Source of the DNA: Candidatus Rhodoblastus alkanivorans | Lineage (GTDB): Bacteria > Pseudomonadota > Alphaproteobacteria > Rhizobiales > Beijerinckiaceae | Direction of reading: 5' to 3' | Length of the DNA: 64,000 nucleotides | Assembly: GCF_022760755.1 (NCBI RefSeq) | Contig: NZ_JAIVFP010000001.1 | Location: forward strand, 1,964,001 to 2,028,000 | Shown: positions 30,233-39,771 of the stretch, piece after piece | How the letters are laid out: the number at the start of each line of letters is the position of its first letter | Position numbering within the stretch: the first letter of the stretch is position 1 | Program-made: the position numbers and the translations under genes | Notes under the pieces: generated by a model | Database searches by the model: none | What the model was told of the DNA's origin: nothing | The model's input: only the letters and a program-made list of their open reading frames with translations

Positions 30233-30766
30233 ATGTCTCGTATCGGCAAGAAGCCCGTGGCCGTCCCGGCCGGCGTCACCGCCAAGGTCGAGGGCCAGAA
30301 GGTCTCCGTCAAGGGCGCCAAGGGCGAACTGTCCTTCGTCGTCCATGACGACGTTCAGGTTGAAATGAACGACAACCAGATCAAGGTCGACCCCCGCTTT
30401 GAAACCAAGCGCGCGCGCGCGCTTTGGGGCACGGCGCGGGCCCAGATCAACAATCTGGTGGTCGGCGTGACCTCGGGCTTCGAGAAGAAGCTCGAAATCA
30501 CCGGTGTGGGCTACAAGGCGGCGGTCGCGGGCAAGAACCTGCAATTGTCGCTCGGCTATAGCCACGACATCAGTTATCCGATACCGGCGGGCATCGCGAT
30601 CGCGACGCCGAAGCCGACGGAAATCACCATCACCGGCATCGACAAGAAACAGGTCGGCCAGGTCGCCGCCGAAATCCGCGATTATCGCGGCCCCGAGCCC
30701 TATAAGGGCAAGGGCGTCAGATATGCCGGCGAATTCATCTTCCGCAAGGAAGGCAAGAAGAAGTAA
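30233..30766 (+). CDS. rplF: 50S ribosomal protein L6
   Basis: L6 (177 residues) consists of two related domains near the sarcin-ricin loop and factor-binding site. [14 protein letters not shown] and the C-terminal [16 protein letters not shown] are signatures. GAGGAGC precedes the start. Confidence 0.99.
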   Translation: MSRIGKKPVAVPAGVTAKVEGQKVSVKGAKGELSFVVHDDVQVEMNDNQIKVDPRFETKRARALWGTARAQINNLVVGVTSGFEKKLEITGVGYKAAVAGKNLQLSLGYSHDISYPIPAGIAIATPKPTEITITGIDKKQVGQVAAEIRDYRGPEPYKGKGVRYAGEFIFRKEGKKK

Positions 30767-30778
30767 GGAACCCGCGTC

Positions 30779-31141
30779 ATGGCTCAGGATAAATCCTCCG
30801 AAAGCCGCCGCAAGGCGCGCGTTCGCCGCACCCTCCGCGCCCGCGCCTATGGCAAGCCGCGGCTGTCGGTCTTCCGTTCGTCGAAGCAGATCTACGCTCA
30901 GGTCATCGACGACGAGAAGGGCGTCACCGTCGCTTCGGCGTCCACGCTGGAGAAGGACAATCGCGCCGCGCTCAAGACCGGCGCCAATGTCGAGGCTGCA
31001 AAGACGATCGGCAAATTGCTCGCCGAGCGCGCGGTCGCGGCGGGCGTCACCGAGGTGGTGTTCGATCGCGGCGCCTATATGTACCACGGCCGCGTCAAGG
31101 CTCTGGCCGAAGGCGCGCGCGAAGGAGGTCTGCAGTTCTGA
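30779..31141 (+). CDS. rplR: 50S ribosomal protein L18
   Basis: L18 (120 residues) binds 5S rRNA together with L5. [30 protein letters not shown] and [27 protein letters not shown] are canonical. A palindromic repeat lies between this gene and rpsE. Confidence 0.99.
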   Translation: MAQDKSSESRRKARVRRTLRARAYGKPRLSVFRSSKQIYAQVIDDEKGVTVASASTLEKDNRAALKTGANVEAAKTIGKLLAERAVAAGVTEVVFDRGAYMYHGRVKALAEGAREGGLQF

Positions 31142-31167
31142 TCGGCGGGAATCCCGCCGGTTTAACA

Positions 31168-31218
31168 GCTCAAAGCCTTCGCCCGGGACGCCTGGCGTTC
31201 CGGGCTCAGGCTTTGAGC
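31168..31218. repeat. 51-bp palindromic repeat inside the spc operon
   Basis: GCTCAAAGCC (31168-31177) pairs with GGCTTTGAGC (31209-31218), and inside it CGCCCGGGA pairs with TCCGGGC around a CGCC-TGG-CG loop, giving a stem of more than 20 bp with small interruptions. It fills most of the 132-bp rplR-rpsE gap. A short GGCGGGA/TCCCGCC stem precedes it at 31144-31158. It resembles a REP-type insertion more than a regulatory leader; no T-run follows. Confidence 0.65.
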
Positions 31219-31273
31219 AATCCCAGCGAGCGGGCGTTCGGCAGAACGTCCCGCGCAAGTGACGGACAGAAAA

Positions 31274-31846
31274 ATGGCTCGTGAAGGTGAAGGCGGTCGC
31301 GGGCGCGATCGCAGGGATGAAGAACGCGACAGCGAATTCGTGGATCGTCTGGTCCACATCAATCGCGTCGCGAAAGTCGTGAAGGGCGGCCGCCGTTTCG
31401 GCTTCGCCGCGCTCGTCGTCGTCGGCGACCAGAAGGGTCGGGTCGGCTTCGGCCATGGCAAGGCGCGCGAAGTGCCGGAAGCCATCCGGAAGGCGACCGA
31501 ATCGGCCAAACGCGGCCTGATCCGCGTGCCGCTTCGCGAAGGCCGTACGCTGCATCATGACGTCAACGGCCGCCATGGCGCGGGCCGCGTCATTCTGCGC
31601 GCGGCGCCTGCCGGCACCGGCATCATCGCCGGCGGCCCGATGCGCGCCGTGTTCGAGACCCTGGGCGTCCATGACGTGGTCGCGAAGTCGCAGGGCTCGT
31701 CGAACCCCTACAACATGATCCGCGCCACCTTCGACGCGCTGAAGGCCGAGGATTCGCCCCGCTCCGTCGCCGCGCGCCGCGGTTTGAAGGTTTCGGTGTT
31801 GCAATCCCGTCGCCCCGGCGGCGAGGATGGAACGGCCGAAGGCTGA
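31274..31846 (+). CDS. rpsE: 30S ribosomal protein S5
   Basis: S5 (190 residues) helps form the mRNA entry tunnel and decoding fidelity. [26 protein letters not shown] (the spectinomycin loop, KVVKGGR) is wild type in appearance. The ATG at 31274 is preferred to the GTG at 31259 because MAREGEGG matches the family. The C terminus carries a short Gly/Glu-rich extension. Confidence 0.98.
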   Translation: MAREGEGGRGRDRRDEERDSEFVDRLVHINRVAKVVKGGRRFGFAALVVVGDQKGRVGFGHGKAREVPEAIRKATESAKRGLIRVPLREGRTLHHDVNGRHGAGRVILRAAPAGTGIIAGGPMRAVFETLGVHDVVAKSQGSSNPYNMIRATFDALKAEDSPRSVAARRGLKVSVLQSRRPGGEDGTAEG

Positions 31847-31860
31847 GGGAGGAGCGATCC

Positions 31861-32046
31861 ATGACTGAAGCCAAGACCATCACGGTCGTTCAGACCAAGA
31901 GCCCGATCGGCCGTCCGGCCCATCAGCGCCAGGCCCTCGTCGGCCTCAAGCTCAACAAGATCGGCCGCAAGGCGGTGTTGAAGGACACGCCCGCCATTCG
32001 CGGCATGATCGAAAAAGTCGCGCATCTCGTGCGCGTCGAAGCCTGA
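31861..32046 (+). CDS. rpmD: 50S ribosomal protein L30
   Basis: L30 (61 residues) is a small 50S surface protein. [27 protein letters not shown] is the family pattern. GGAGGAG precedes the ATG, 14 bp after rpsE. Confidence 0.97.
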   Translation: MTEAKTITVVQTKSPIGRPAHQRQALVGLKLNKIGRKAVLKDTPAIRGMIEKVAHLVRVEA

Positions 32047-32060
32047 AGGGAGCGACGCAC

Positions 32061-32540
32061 ATGAAGCTCAACGGCATTTCCGACAATCCCGGCGCCTCCA
32101 AGGAGCGCATGCGGGTCGGCCGCGGCATCGGCTCCGGCAAGGGCAAGACCGGCGGCCGCGGCGTCAAGGGCCAGAAGGCCCGCACCGGCGTCGCCATCAA
32201 GGGTTTCGAAGGCGGCCAGATGCCCCTGCATCGCCGTCTGCCCAAGCGCGGCTTCTGGAATCCCTTCTCCGTGGATTACAATGAAGTCAATCTCGGTCGC
32301 ATCCAGCAGGCCGTCGAAGCCGGCAAGCTCGACGCCAATGCGCCCGTGACGCTCGAAACCCTGCTCGCCGCCGGCGTGATCTCCAAGCCGCGCGACGGCG
32401 TGAAGATCCTCGGCAACGGCGAATTGACCGCCAAGCTGACCTTCGAGGTCGCCGCCGCGTCGAAATCGGCGGTTGCCGCGATCGAGAAGGCTGGCGGCGC
32501 GATCAAGCTTCCGGCAGCCGTCGAAACGGCCGGCGCCTGA
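32061..32540 (+). CDS. rplO: 50S ribosomal protein L15
   Basis: L15 (159 residues) is a late assembly protein with the Gly/Arg-rich N-terminal extension [24 protein letters not shown]. The C-terminal domain is normal. An intrinsic terminator follows about 60 bp later, before secY. Confidence 0.98.
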   Translation: MKLNGISDNPGASKERMRVGRGIGSGKGKTGGRGVKGQKARTGVAIKGFEGGQMPLHRRLPKRGFWNPFSVDYNEVNLGRIQQAVEAGKLDANAPVTLETLLAAGVISKPRDGVKILGNGELTAKLTFEVAAASKSAVAAIEKAGGAIKLPAAVETAGA

Positions 32541-32598
32541 AATTTTTTGCGGCAAATTTCGTCGAAAAGGGCGTGATTTTGCCGTAGCGAAGATTTAC

Positions 32599-32636
32599 AC
32601 GGGGCGGCGGACGACGAGTCTCCGCCCCGTTTCTTT
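32599..32636 (+). terminator. Intrinsic terminator/attenuator between rplO and secY
   Basis: ACGGGGCGG (32599-32607) pairs exactly with CCGCCCCGT (32622-32630), then TTCTTT follows. It would separate the ribosomal-protein part from secY-adk, perhaps lowering secY expression. Confidence 0.7.
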
Positions 32637-32702
32637 CAACTCCCTGGCGGGGCGGCGTCCGCCCAACTCTCATGCGCCCCATGCGCATCCTGGAGCGACA
32701 AT

Positions 32703-34037
32703 ATGGCCTCGGCAGCTGAACAGCTTGCGGCTAACATCAATTTTGCGGCCTTCGGCAAAGCCGAGGAGCTCAAGAAGCGGATCTGGTTCACGCTCGGCGC
32801 CCTGATCGTCTATCGCCTGGGCACCTATATTCCGCTGCCCGGCATCGATCCCGCCGCCTTCTCCGCACATTTCCAGAGCCATCAGCAGGGCGTGCTGGAA
32901 ATGTTCAACATGTTCGCGGGCGGGGCCGTCCAGCGCATGGCGATCTTCGCGCTGAACATTATGCCCTATATCTCGGCCTCTATCATCGTGCAGTTGATGA
33001 CCTCCGTCATTCCTTCGCTCGAGCAGCTCAAGAAGGAAGGCGAGCAGGGCCGCAAGGTCATGAACCAATATACCCGCTATCTCACCGTGGTGATCGCGGT
33101 GTTCCAGGCCTATGGCATCGCGGTCGGGCTTGAGGGCCAGGCCAATGTCGTGACCGATCCGGGCTGGTTCTTCCGCGTCTCTACCGTGCTGACCCTGACG
33201 GGTGGGACTCTCTTCCTCATGTGGCTGGGCGAGCAGATCACGTCGCGCGGCGTCGGCAACGGTTCTTCGCTCATCATTTTCGCCGGCATTGTCGCGGCTT
33301 TCCCGGCGGCCATCGGCAACACCCTGGAGCTGTCGCGCCAGGGCGCGATCTCGCCTTTGGTTCTGCTCGGCCTGCTGGTCATGTCCTTGGCGGTGGTGGC
33401 CTTCATCGTCTTCATGGAGCGCGCCCAGCGCCGCCTGCTGATCACATATCCGAAGCGCCAGCAGGGCAACCGCATCTATGAGGGGCAGACCTCATTCCTG
33501 CCGCTCAAGCTGAACACTTCGGGTGTCATTCCGCCGATCTTCGCCTCCTCGCTGCTGCTGCTGCCGACCACGATCGCGAATTTCGCGGCGAATGGCGGGG
33601 CCGGGGGCGTGCTCGGTTTTCTCGCGACCTATCTCGGCCACGGCCGGCCGGCGTACATGTTCATGTATGTGGCGCTGATCGTTTTCTTCGCTTTCTTCTA
33701 CACCGCGATCGTGTTCGATCCAGTCGAGACGGCGGACAATCTGAAGAAGCATGGCGGCTTCATCCCGGGCGTGCGTCCTGGCGATCGCACCGCCCATTAC
33801 ATCGACCACATCCTGACTCGAATCACGGTTCTCGGCGCCGGCTATCTGGCGCTGATCTGCCTCCTACCCGAAATGCTCATTTCCCAATTTGCGCTTCCGT
33901 TCTATTTCGGCGGGACCTCACTGCTGATCGTGGTGAGCGTCACGATGGATACGGTTGCGCAAATTCACGGCTATCTCCAGGCGCAGCAGTATGAGGGGCT
34001 GGTTAAAAAGGCCAAACTCAGGGGGAAGAAGAAATGA
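32703..34037 (+). CDS. secY: Protein translocase subunit SecY
   Basis: SecY (444 residues) is the ten-helix channel of the Sec translocon. The plug/TM2 region ([27 protein letters not shown]), the cytosolic loop [19 protein letters not shown] and the C-terminal [16 protein letters not shown] are seen. It shares ATGA with adk. Confidence 0.99.
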   Translation: MASAAEQLAANINFAAFGKAEELKKRIWFTLGALIVYRLGTYIPLPGIDPAAFSAHFQSHQQGVLEMFNMFAGGAVQRMAIFALNIMPYISASIIVQLMTSVIPSLEQLKKEGEQGRKVMNQYTRYLTVVIAVFQAYGIAVGLEGQANVVTDPGWFFRVSTVLTLTGGTLFLMWLGEQITSRGVGNGSSLIIFAGIVAAFPAAIGNTLELSRQGAISPLVLLGLLVMSLAVVAFIVFMERAQRRLLITYPKRQQGNRIYEGQTSFLPLKLNTSGVIPPIFASSLLLLPTTIANFAANGGAGGVLGFLATYLGHGRPAYMFMYVALIVFFAFFYTAIVFDPVETADNLKKHGGFIPGVRPGDRTAHYIDHILTRITVLGAGYLALICLLPEMLISQFALPFYFGGTSLLIVVSVTMDTVAQIHGYLQAQQYEGLVKKAKLRGKKK

Positions 34038-34615
34038 GGCTGATTCTGCTCGGACCGCCCGGGGCCGGCAAGGGAACCCAGTCGTCGCGGCTGGAACAGA
34101 AATATGGCATTCCGCAGCTTTCCACCGGCGACATGCTGCGTGCGGCGGTCAAGGCGGGAACGCCGATCGGCCTGCAGGCCAAGGCGGTCATGGAATCGGG
34201 CGGCTTGGTGTCCGACGAAATCGTCGTCGGCATCATCGAGGGGCGCATCGCGGAGCCTGATTGCGCCAAGGGCTTCATTCTCGACGGCTTTCCGCGCACG
34301 GTCGCCCAGGCCAAAGCGCTCGACGCCATGCTCAAGCGCCATCACAAGGAGCTCGACGCGGTGATTGAACTGGTCGTTGACGACCAGATCCTGTTGTCGC
34401 GCATCGAAAACCGCGCCAAGGAGACGGTTGCGGCGGGCGGAGCTGTCCGCGCCGACGACAATCCTGAGAGTTTCAAGAAGCGACTGGCGCAATATCACGA
34501 ACTGACCGCGCCGGTTTCCGACTATTACCGCTCGGTCGGCGAATTGCGCACGGTGGACGGCATGGCGGCGATCGACGCCGTCACCGCCGAGATCGACGCC
34601 ATTCTCGGCAAGTAA
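34034..34615 (+). CDS. adk: Adenylate kinase (short form)
   Basis: Adk (193 residues) interconverts ATP+AMP and 2 ADP. The P-loop [10 protein letters not shown], the AMP-binding [10 protein letters not shown] and GFPRTVAQA, and the lid-arginine region are present. The LID is reduced to a short loop ([19 protein letters not shown]), so this is the short bacterial form without a Zn lid. It overlaps secY by ATGA. Confidence 0.98.
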   Translation: MRLILLGPPGAGKGTQSSRLEQKYGIPQLSTGDMLRAAVKAGTPIGLQAKAVMESGGLVSDEIVVGIIEGRIAEPDCAKGFILDGFPRTVAQAKALDAMLKRHHKELDAVIELVVDDQILLSRIENRAKETVAAGGAVRADDNPESFKKRLAQYHELTAPVSDYYRSVGELRTVDGMAAIDAVTAEIDAILGK

Positions 34616-34633
34616 AAATTTCCTGAAGAGCGG

Positions 34634-34662
34634 TTGACGGAAAGCCGTCGCCGTTATATGGG
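34634..34662 (+). promoter_or_regulatory. Candidate promoter upstream of rpsM
   Basis: TTGACG (34634-34639) is followed by TATATG at 34655-34660 (15-bp spacer) or TATGGG at 34657-34662 (17-bp spacer), right after the adk stop. The -35 hexamer equals that of the rpsL promoter. An intrinsic terminator lies immediately downstream. Confidence 0.5.
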
Positions 34663-34676
34663 ATCGGCTTCACTCC

Positions 34677-34711
34677 GCGCTCCGGCTTGAAAAGGCTGGA
34701 GCGCTGTTTTT
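34677..34711 (+). terminator. Terminator/attenuator in the rpsM leader
   Basis: A 12-bp stem with two G-U pairs (GCGCTCC arm from 34677, GGAGCGC arm ending 34704), closed by a GAAA tetraloop, is followed by TGTTTTT (34705-34711). It lies about 90 nt before rpsM and just after a candidate promoter, so it could terminate secY-adk readthrough and attenuate the local promoter. Confidence 0.7.
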
Positions 34712-34802
34712 CTGTACCCCGGAAGTTCCCAATTCCCGCAAGGGCCGGCCTCCACCGGACGCGGGCGAACCCTGGGCCGCACGGCCCGATATGGAGAGAA
34801 GA

Positions 34803-35171
34803 ATGGCTCGTATAGCCGGCGTCAATATTCCGACCAACAAGCGCGTCGTCATCGCGCTTCAGTACATCCATGGCATCGGCTCGAAGAAGGCGGAAGAGAT
34901 CTGCGAAAAGGTCAATATTCCAGCCGCGCGCCGGGTGAACGAACTCACCGACGCCGAAGTTCTGCAGATTCGTGAAACCATCGACCGCGACTATATGGTG
35001 GAAGGCGACCTGCGCCGCGAAGTCGCGATGAACATCAAGCGCCTGATGGATCTCGGCTGCTATCGCGGCCTGCGCCATCGCCGCCAGCTCCCGGTTCGCG
35101 GCCAGCGCACCCACACCAACGCCCGCACCCGCAAGGGCAAGGCCAAGCCGATCGCCGGCAAGAAGAAATAA
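34803..35171 (+). CDS. rpsM: 30S ribosomal protein S13
   Basis: S13 (122 residues) contacts P-site tRNA and forms intersubunit bridges. [25 protein letters not shown] and [24 protein letters not shown] are canonical. The ATG at 34803 follows GAGAGAAGA; an earlier in-frame ATG (34791) is less likely. First gene of the alpha operon. Confidence 0.99.
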   Translation: MARIAGVNIPTNKRVVIALQYIHGIGSKKAEEICEKVNIPAARRVNELTDAEVLQIRETIDRDYMVEGDLRREVAMNIKRLMDLGCYRGLRHRRQLPVRGQRTHTNARTRKGKAKPIAGKKK

Positions 35172-35202
35172 GGTTCGGGGCCTCGCGGCTTCGATATCCG
35201 CG

Positions 35203-35223
35203 GGGCGCTCGTTTAGAGCGCCC
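35203..35223 (+). other. Hairpin in the rpsM-rpsK spacer
   Basis: GGGCGCTC (35203-35210) pairs exactly with GAGCGCCC (35216-35223) around a GTTTA loop. The spacer is 144 bp, long for adjacent ribosomal genes. No T-run follows. Confidence 0.45.
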
Positions 35224-35315
35224 GTCGATCGGATGATCATAAGGGCGTTTTGCATTATAGCGCCCGCTCACCCCAGCGTCTGGAATTACGGACGCGCCAG
35301 AAGGACTGAAAAAGA

Positions 35316-35705
35316 ATGGCCAAGGACAACACCCGCGTTCGCCGCAGGGAGCGCAAGAACATCGCCTCCGGCGTCGCCCATGTTCATTCCTCGTTCAACA
35401 ACACGATGATCACCATTGCCGACGCCCAGGGCAATACCATCTCCTGGTCTTCGGCCGGCACGATGGGTTTCAAGGGCTCGCGCAAATCCACGCCCTATGC
35501 GGCGCAGATGGCCGCCGAGGACGCCGCCCGCAAGGCGGCCGAACACGGCATGCGCACTGTGGAAGTCGAAGTGTCCGGCCCCGGTTCGGGCCGTGAATCG
35601 GCGCTCCGCGCGCTCCAGGCGGCGGGCTTTACCGTCACCTCGATCCGCGACGTGACCCCGATCCCGCATAACGGCTGCCGTCCGCGCAAGCGCCGGCGCG
35701 TCTGA
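35316..35705 (+). CDS. rpsK: 30S ribosomal protein S11
   Basis: S11 (129 residues) lies on the 30S platform by the Shine-Dalgarno helix. [16 protein letters not shown] and [17 protein letters not shown] are signatures. It ends 113 bp before rpoA. Confidence 0.99.
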   Translation: MAKDNTRVRRRERKNIASGVAHVHSSFNNTMITIADAQGNTISWSSAGTMGFKGSRKSTPYAAQMAAEDAARKAAEHGMRTVEVEVSGPGSGRESALRALQAAGFTVTSIRDVTPIPHNGCRPRKRRRV

Positions 35706-35818
35706 TTTTTTGAAGGCCGCGCGAGGCCTCGACGGAGGCGTCGCGTGTTTTCCTGACAAACGGCCCCGGCGCCATGGTTGACGAACCGATATGCCCGGCG
35801 GCCGAAGGAAGAAACGAG

Positions 35819-36835
35819 ATGATTCAGAAGAACTGGCAAGAACTCATCAAGCCGAACAAGCTGCAGGTCACTTCCGGCGATGACCCCAAAAGGGTCGCGA
35901 CCGTGGTGGCCGAACCGCTCGAGCGCGGCTTCGGGCTGACCCTCGGCAATGCTTTGCGCCGCATTCTGCTGTCGTCGCTGCAAGGCGCCGCCATCACTTC
36001 CGTCCATATCGACGGCGTGCTGCACGAGTTTTCGTCGATCCCCGGCGTGCGCGAGGACGTCACCGACATCGTCCTGAACATCAAGGACGTGGCCATCAAG
36101 ATGCATGGCGATGGCCCCAAGCGCATGACCCTCAAAAAGGTCGGCCCCGGCGTGGTCTATGCCGGCGACATCGGCGTGACCGGCGACATTGCGGTGCTCA
36201 ACCCGACCCTGCCGCTCTGCACCCTCGACGAGGGCGCGGAAATCCGCATGGAATTCACCGTCAACACCGGCAAGGGCTATGTTCCAGCCGATCGCAACCG
36301 CGCCGAGGACGCCCCGATCGGGCTGATTCCGGTCGATTCGATCTATTCGCCGGTCAAGAAGGTTTCCTACAAGATCGAGCCGACCCGCGAGGGCCAGGTG
36401 CTCGACTATGACAAGCTGACCATGCAGGTCGAAACCAACGGCTCCCTTTCGCCGGAGGACGCGGTGGCCTTCGCTGCCCGCATCCTGCAGGACCAGCTCA
36501 ATGTCTTCGTCAATTTCGAGGAGCCGAAGCGCGAGGAGCACGCGCCGTCGATCCCCGAACTCGCCTTCAACCCGGCGCTGCTCAAGAAGGTGGACGAGCT
36601 GGAGCTGTCGGTCCGTTCGGCCAACTGCCTGAAGAACGACAATATCGTCTATATCGGCGACCTGATCCAGAAGACCGAAGCGGAAATGCTGCGCACGCCG
36701 AACTTCGGCCGCAAGTCACTCAACGAGATCAAGGAAGTGCTGGCGCAGATGGGCCTGCACCTCGGCATGGAAGTCACGGGCTGGCCGCCGGAGAATATCG
36801 ACGAGCTCGCGAAGCGCTTCGAGGAGCATTATTGA
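35819..36835 (+). CDS. rpoA: RNA polymerase alpha subunit
   Basis: RpoA (338 residues) dimerises through its N-terminal domain ([22 protein letters not shown]) to start RNAP assembly and binds UP elements and activators through its C-terminal domain ([23 protein letters not shown]-type segment, about 290-320). The ATG at 35819 has AAGGAAG upstream; an in-frame start at 35774 is not supported by the family. Confidence 0.99.
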   Translation: MIQKNWQELIKPNKLQVTSGDDPKRVATVVAEPLERGFGLTLGNALRRILLSSLQGAAITSVHIDGVLHEFSSIPGVREDVTDIVLNIKDVAIKMHGDGPKRMTLKKVGPGVVYAGDIGVTGDIAVLNPTLPLCTLDEGAEIRMEFTVNTGKGYVPADRNRAEDAPIGLIPVDSIYSPVKKVSYKIEPTREGQVLDYDKLTMQVETNGSLSPEDAVAFAARILQDQLNVFVNFEEPKREEHAPSIPELAFNPALLKKVDELELSVRSANCLKNDNIVYIGDLIQKTEAEMLRTPNFGRKSLNEIKEVLAQMGLHLGMEVTGWPPENIDELAKRFEEHY

Positions 36836-36940
36836 GTTTTACCACGGCCCTGAAACGGGGCCGGGTTCGCCGCCCGCCAGGGCAAAGCACAGGACGGCCG
36901 TTCCTTGGCACGGCGGCCGTAATCAATATGGAGAAGCCAC

Positions 36941-37345
36941 ATGTATCACGGTCGTTCCAAACGCCGTTTCAATCGGTCCGCCGAGCATCGCAAGGCGATG
37001 TTCGCCAATATGTCGCAGGCGCTCATCAAGCATGAGCAGATCGTGACCACTCTGCCCAAGGCCAAGGATTTGCGTCCGGTGGTCGAAAAGCTGGTGACGC
37101 TCGGCAAGCGCGGCGATCTGCATGCCCGCCGCCAGGCCATCGCCCAGATCAAGGACGTGGATCTGGTGAGGAAGCTGTTCGATGTGCTTGGGCCCCGTTA
37201 CAAGGAGCGCAATGGCGGCTATACCCGCGTGCTCAAGGCCGGCTTCCGCTACGGCGACAATGCCGCCATGGCGGTGATCGAATTCGTCGATCGCGACGTC
37301 AACGCCAAGGGCGCGGGCGCCGCTCCGGCTGAAGCGGCGGAATAG
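36941..37345 (+). CDS. rplQ: 50S ribosomal protein L17
   Basis: L17 (134 residues) is a 50S surface protein near the tunnel exit. [39 protein letters not shown] is typical. The opening [16 protein letters not shown] departs from the usual MRHGxxxRKLxRxxxH. It ends the alpha operon and is followed by a terminator. Confidence 0.98.
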   Translation: MYHGRSKRRFNRSAEHRKAMFANMSQALIKHEQIVTTLPKAKDLRPVVEKLVTLGKRGDLHARRQAIAQIKDVDLVRKLFDVLGPRYKERNGGYTRVLKAGFRYGDNAAMAVIEFVDRDVNAKGAGAAPAEAAE

Positions 37346-37363
37346 TTCCGACAACTTTCGCGC

Positions 37364-37392
37364 AAAGGGCGGCCATTCGGTCGCCCTTTTTC
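37364..37392 (+). terminator. Intrinsic terminator after rplQ
   Basis: AAAGGGCG (37364-37371) pairs with CGCCCTTT (37382-37389) and runs into a T-run. It closes the ribosomal superoperon, 19 bp after the rplQ stop. Confidence 0.8.
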
Positions 37393-37439
37393 ATTGGCAA
37401 ACGCGCGCCTATATTCCGACGACTCAACCGGGGAATCGC

Positions 37440-38867
37440 ATGGCGCCGATCAAATTGCTGTCCGCTCGCATCGTTCTAGCCGCGCTCGGGCTCGCGCTCG
37501 CGCTGTCCGCGCCATCGCGCGCGGAAGAATCGCGCGTGGTTCCGCAATCGGCCGCGCAGATCAAGCTGAGCTTCGCGCCGGTGGTGAAGAAGGCGGCGCC
37601 GGCGGTCGTCAATGTCTATGCGCAGCGCGTCGAACGGAACCGGCCGCGCAATCCCCTGTTCGACGATCCGATTTTCCGTCGCTTTTTCGGCGATCGCCAA
37701 AGATCCGGCGGCGCGACCGCCCAATCGCTCGGCTCGGGCGTGATCGTCGATCCGTCAGGCCTCGTGGTGACCAATAATCACGTCATCGCGAATATGACCG
37801 ACGTGAAGGTCGCGCTGTCGGACCGCCGCGAATTTCCTGCGGAAATCCTGCTGCGCGACCCGCGCAGCGACCTCGCGATCCTGCGCATCAAGGCCCCCAA
37901 GGACGCCACCTTTCCCGTGCTGGAAATGGGCGATTCGGACACGCTTCAAGTCGGCGACATCGCGCTGGCCATCGGCGATCCCTTCGGCGTGGGCCAGACC
38001 GTGACCCAGGGCATCATTTCGGCTCTGGCGCGCACCGAGATCGGCATTTCCGATTACGGCTTCTTCATCCAGACCGACGCCGCCATCAATCCCGGCAATT
38101 CCGGCGGCGCTTTGGTCGGTATCGACGGTCGGCTGATCGGCATCAATTCCGCGATCTTCTCACAGTCGGGCGGCTCGGTCGGCATCGGCTTCGCCATTCC
38201 GGTCAATATGGTCAAGGACGTGGTGGCCACGGCCAGGGCGGGCGGCAAGGAAGTCCATCGGCCCTGGCTCGGGGCGAGTCTGCAGAACCTGAACCGCGAC
38301 ATCGCCGATTCCCTTGGGCTCGACCGTCCGACCGGCGCGCTGGTCACCGATGTCGATCCGAAGGGGCCGGCGGCCGAAGGCGGACTGCGCCAGGGCGACG
38401 TCATCACCGCGGTGGACGGCAAGGAGGTTTACGATTCGGGCAGCGTCGGCTATCGCCTCGGCGCCAAGCCGATCGGCGGTTTGGCGTCCCTCTCGATTCT
38501 GCGCGACGGCAAGAAGCTGGTCGTACCCCTGAAGCTGATGGCGGCGCCGGAGCGTCCGCCTCGCGATCAGCTCACCATCGTCGGCTCGTCGCCCTTCTCC
38601 GGGGCCACGGTGGTCAATATTTCGCCGGCGACGATCGAGGAATTCTCGATCGCTCACGCCCATGAAGGCGTGGCGGTAATCGGCGTCGCGGACGACACTC
38701 CGGCATCGGTCGTGGGCGTCCAGAAGGGCGATATCGTTCTTTCGCTGAACGGCGAGAAAATCCACAACACCCGCGACCTGCAGCGCGTCGCCGGCGGAAA
38801 TCCCTATGTCTGGAAGCTCCAGATCAACCGGGACGGCCAGGTGATTACGAGCGTGATCGGGGGATAG
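37440..38867 (+). CDS. degP: DegP/Do-family periplasmic serine protease
   Basis: A 475-residue HtrA protease. A signal peptide (about 1-28) precedes a trypsin-like domain with the triad His114 (TNNHVI), Asp144 (SDLAIL) and Ser221 (GNSGGAL), then two PDZ domains (about 270-370 and 385-470). Do-family proteases degrade or refold misfolded periplasmic proteins. The LA loop is short, nearer to DegQ-type proteins. It is monocistronic behind the rplQ terminator. Confidence 0.96.
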   Translation: MAPIKLLSARIVLAALGLALALSAPSRAEESRVVPQSAAQIKLSFAPVVKKAAPAVVNVYAQRVERNRPRNPLFDDPIFRRFFGDRQRSGGATAQSLGSGVIVDPSGLVVTNNHVIANMTDVKVALSDRREFPAEILLRDPRSDLAILRIKAPKDATFPVLEMGDSDTLQVGDIALAIGDPFGVGQTVTQGIISALARTEIGISDYGFFIQTDAAINPGNSGGALVGIDGRLIGINSAIFSQSGGSVGIGFAIPVNMVKDVVATARAGGKEVHRPWLGASLQNLNRDIADSLGLDRPTGALVTDVDPKGPAAEGGLRQGDVITAVDGKEVYDSGSVGYRLGAKPIGGLASLSILRDGKKLVVPLKLMAAPERPPRDQLTIVGSSPFSGATVVNISPATIEEFSIAHAHEGVAVIGVADDTPASVVGVQKGDIVLSLNGEKIHNTRDLQRVAGGNPYVWKLQINRDGQVITSVIGG

Positions 38868-38989
38868 CGGCGCTTTCGGCGCCTCCGCCCGAGGCGTCCA
38901 ACAACGAATCCAACCGGCATCGTACAGAAACGTTTCGGCGGCGTTCATACCGTAAGCGTCAGCAGACGTCCCAATCCGGAGTTCAAGGC

Positions 38990-39133
38990 ATGCATTTATC
39001 GATCACACATCTTCAGCCGGGCGTCGCCCTGATCGCGGGCGTCCTGATCCTGATCGCGCCCCGCCTCCTCAATTATATCGTCGCGTTTTACCTGATCATC
39101 ATCGGCGTGCTCGGCCTCGGCCTTTTGCACTGA
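38990..39133 (+). CDS. DUF3096 small membrane protein
   Basis: A 47-residue protein with two hydrophobic helices (LIAGVLILIAPRLLNYIVAFYLIIIGVLGL). The pattern LIAGxLILxxPRLLNYIVAxYLIxIG is that of DUF3096, a widespread small membrane family without known function. GGAG (38978-38981) precedes the ATG. It is convergent with the flavin reductase gene. Confidence 0.85.
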   Translation: MHLSITHLQPGVALIAGVLILIAPRLLNYIVAFYLIIIGVLGLGLLH

Positions 39134-39140
39134 GCGCCGA

Positions 39141-39746
39141 TCACCCTGGTCGCGCCATCTGGAACAAGGCTCCGATGGTCGCGTAATCCGCCGCATAGCC
39201 GCAGCGCAGGATCGGCTGGGCGGCGACGAGGTCGAATCTGCCGTCGCGGATGAAAGCCTCGTCGAGATGGACGCCGACAACCTGGCCGATGGTCAGGATC
39301 GCGCCCATCGGCTGGCCGGAAATATCCTTGAGCCGAACGATTTCAGTCACCATGCATTCCAGGCTGCATGGACTCGCCGCCACGCGCGGCGCCTTCACTT
39401 TCACGCCGGGCGCGCTCGCGAGCCCGGCGTGTTCGAATTCGCTTTTTCCGCGCGGCAGGGAGGCGGACGTCGCATTCATTGCGTCGCGCAGGGGAAAGGT
39501 CGCCAGATTCCAGACGAATTCGCCGCTCTCTTCGGCGAAAGTCGCGCTGTCCTTGGCGCCTTCGCTCGAAAAGGCGATGAGCGGCGGCGCGCCGCCGATG
39601 GCGTTGAAGAAACTGTAGGGCGCGAGATTCACCGCCCCGGAAAGGCCGCGCGTGGAAATCCAGCCGATCGGCCGCGGCGCGACCATGGCCTTGAACGGGT
39701 CATGCGGCAGAAGGGCGCGGTCGCGCCGGTCGGTTTCATAGAACAT
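39141..39746 (-). CDS. Flavin reductase-like FMN-binding protein
   Basis: A 201-residue protein with the flavin reductase-like split-barrel domain: FKAMVAPRPIGWISTRGLSGAVNLAPYSFFNAIGGAPPLIAFSS binds FMN. Relatives are NAD(P)H:flavin oxidoreductases or esterase-associated flavoproteins. No partner monooxygenase gene is adjacent. It is probably transcribed after the GST gene 25 bp upstream. Confidence 0.92.
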   Translation of the reverse strand: MFYETDRRDRALLPHDPFKAMVAPRPIGWISTRGLSGAVNLAPYSFFNAIGGAPPLIAFSSEGAKDSATFAEESGEFVWNLATFPLRDAMNATSASLPRGKSEFEHAGLASAPGVKVKAPRVAASPCSLECMVTEIVRLKDISGQPMGAILTIGQVVGVHLDEAFIRDGRFDLVAAQPILRCGYAADYATIGALFQMARPG

Positions 39747-39771
39747 CGGAACGCCTTCGGACCGCGTTTCG

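Noticed and set aside
29663-31804. Minus-strand open frame of about 710 codons across rpsH-rplF-rplR-rpsE
   Set aside because: It spans four well-supported ribosomal genes on the other strand and has no motif of its own.
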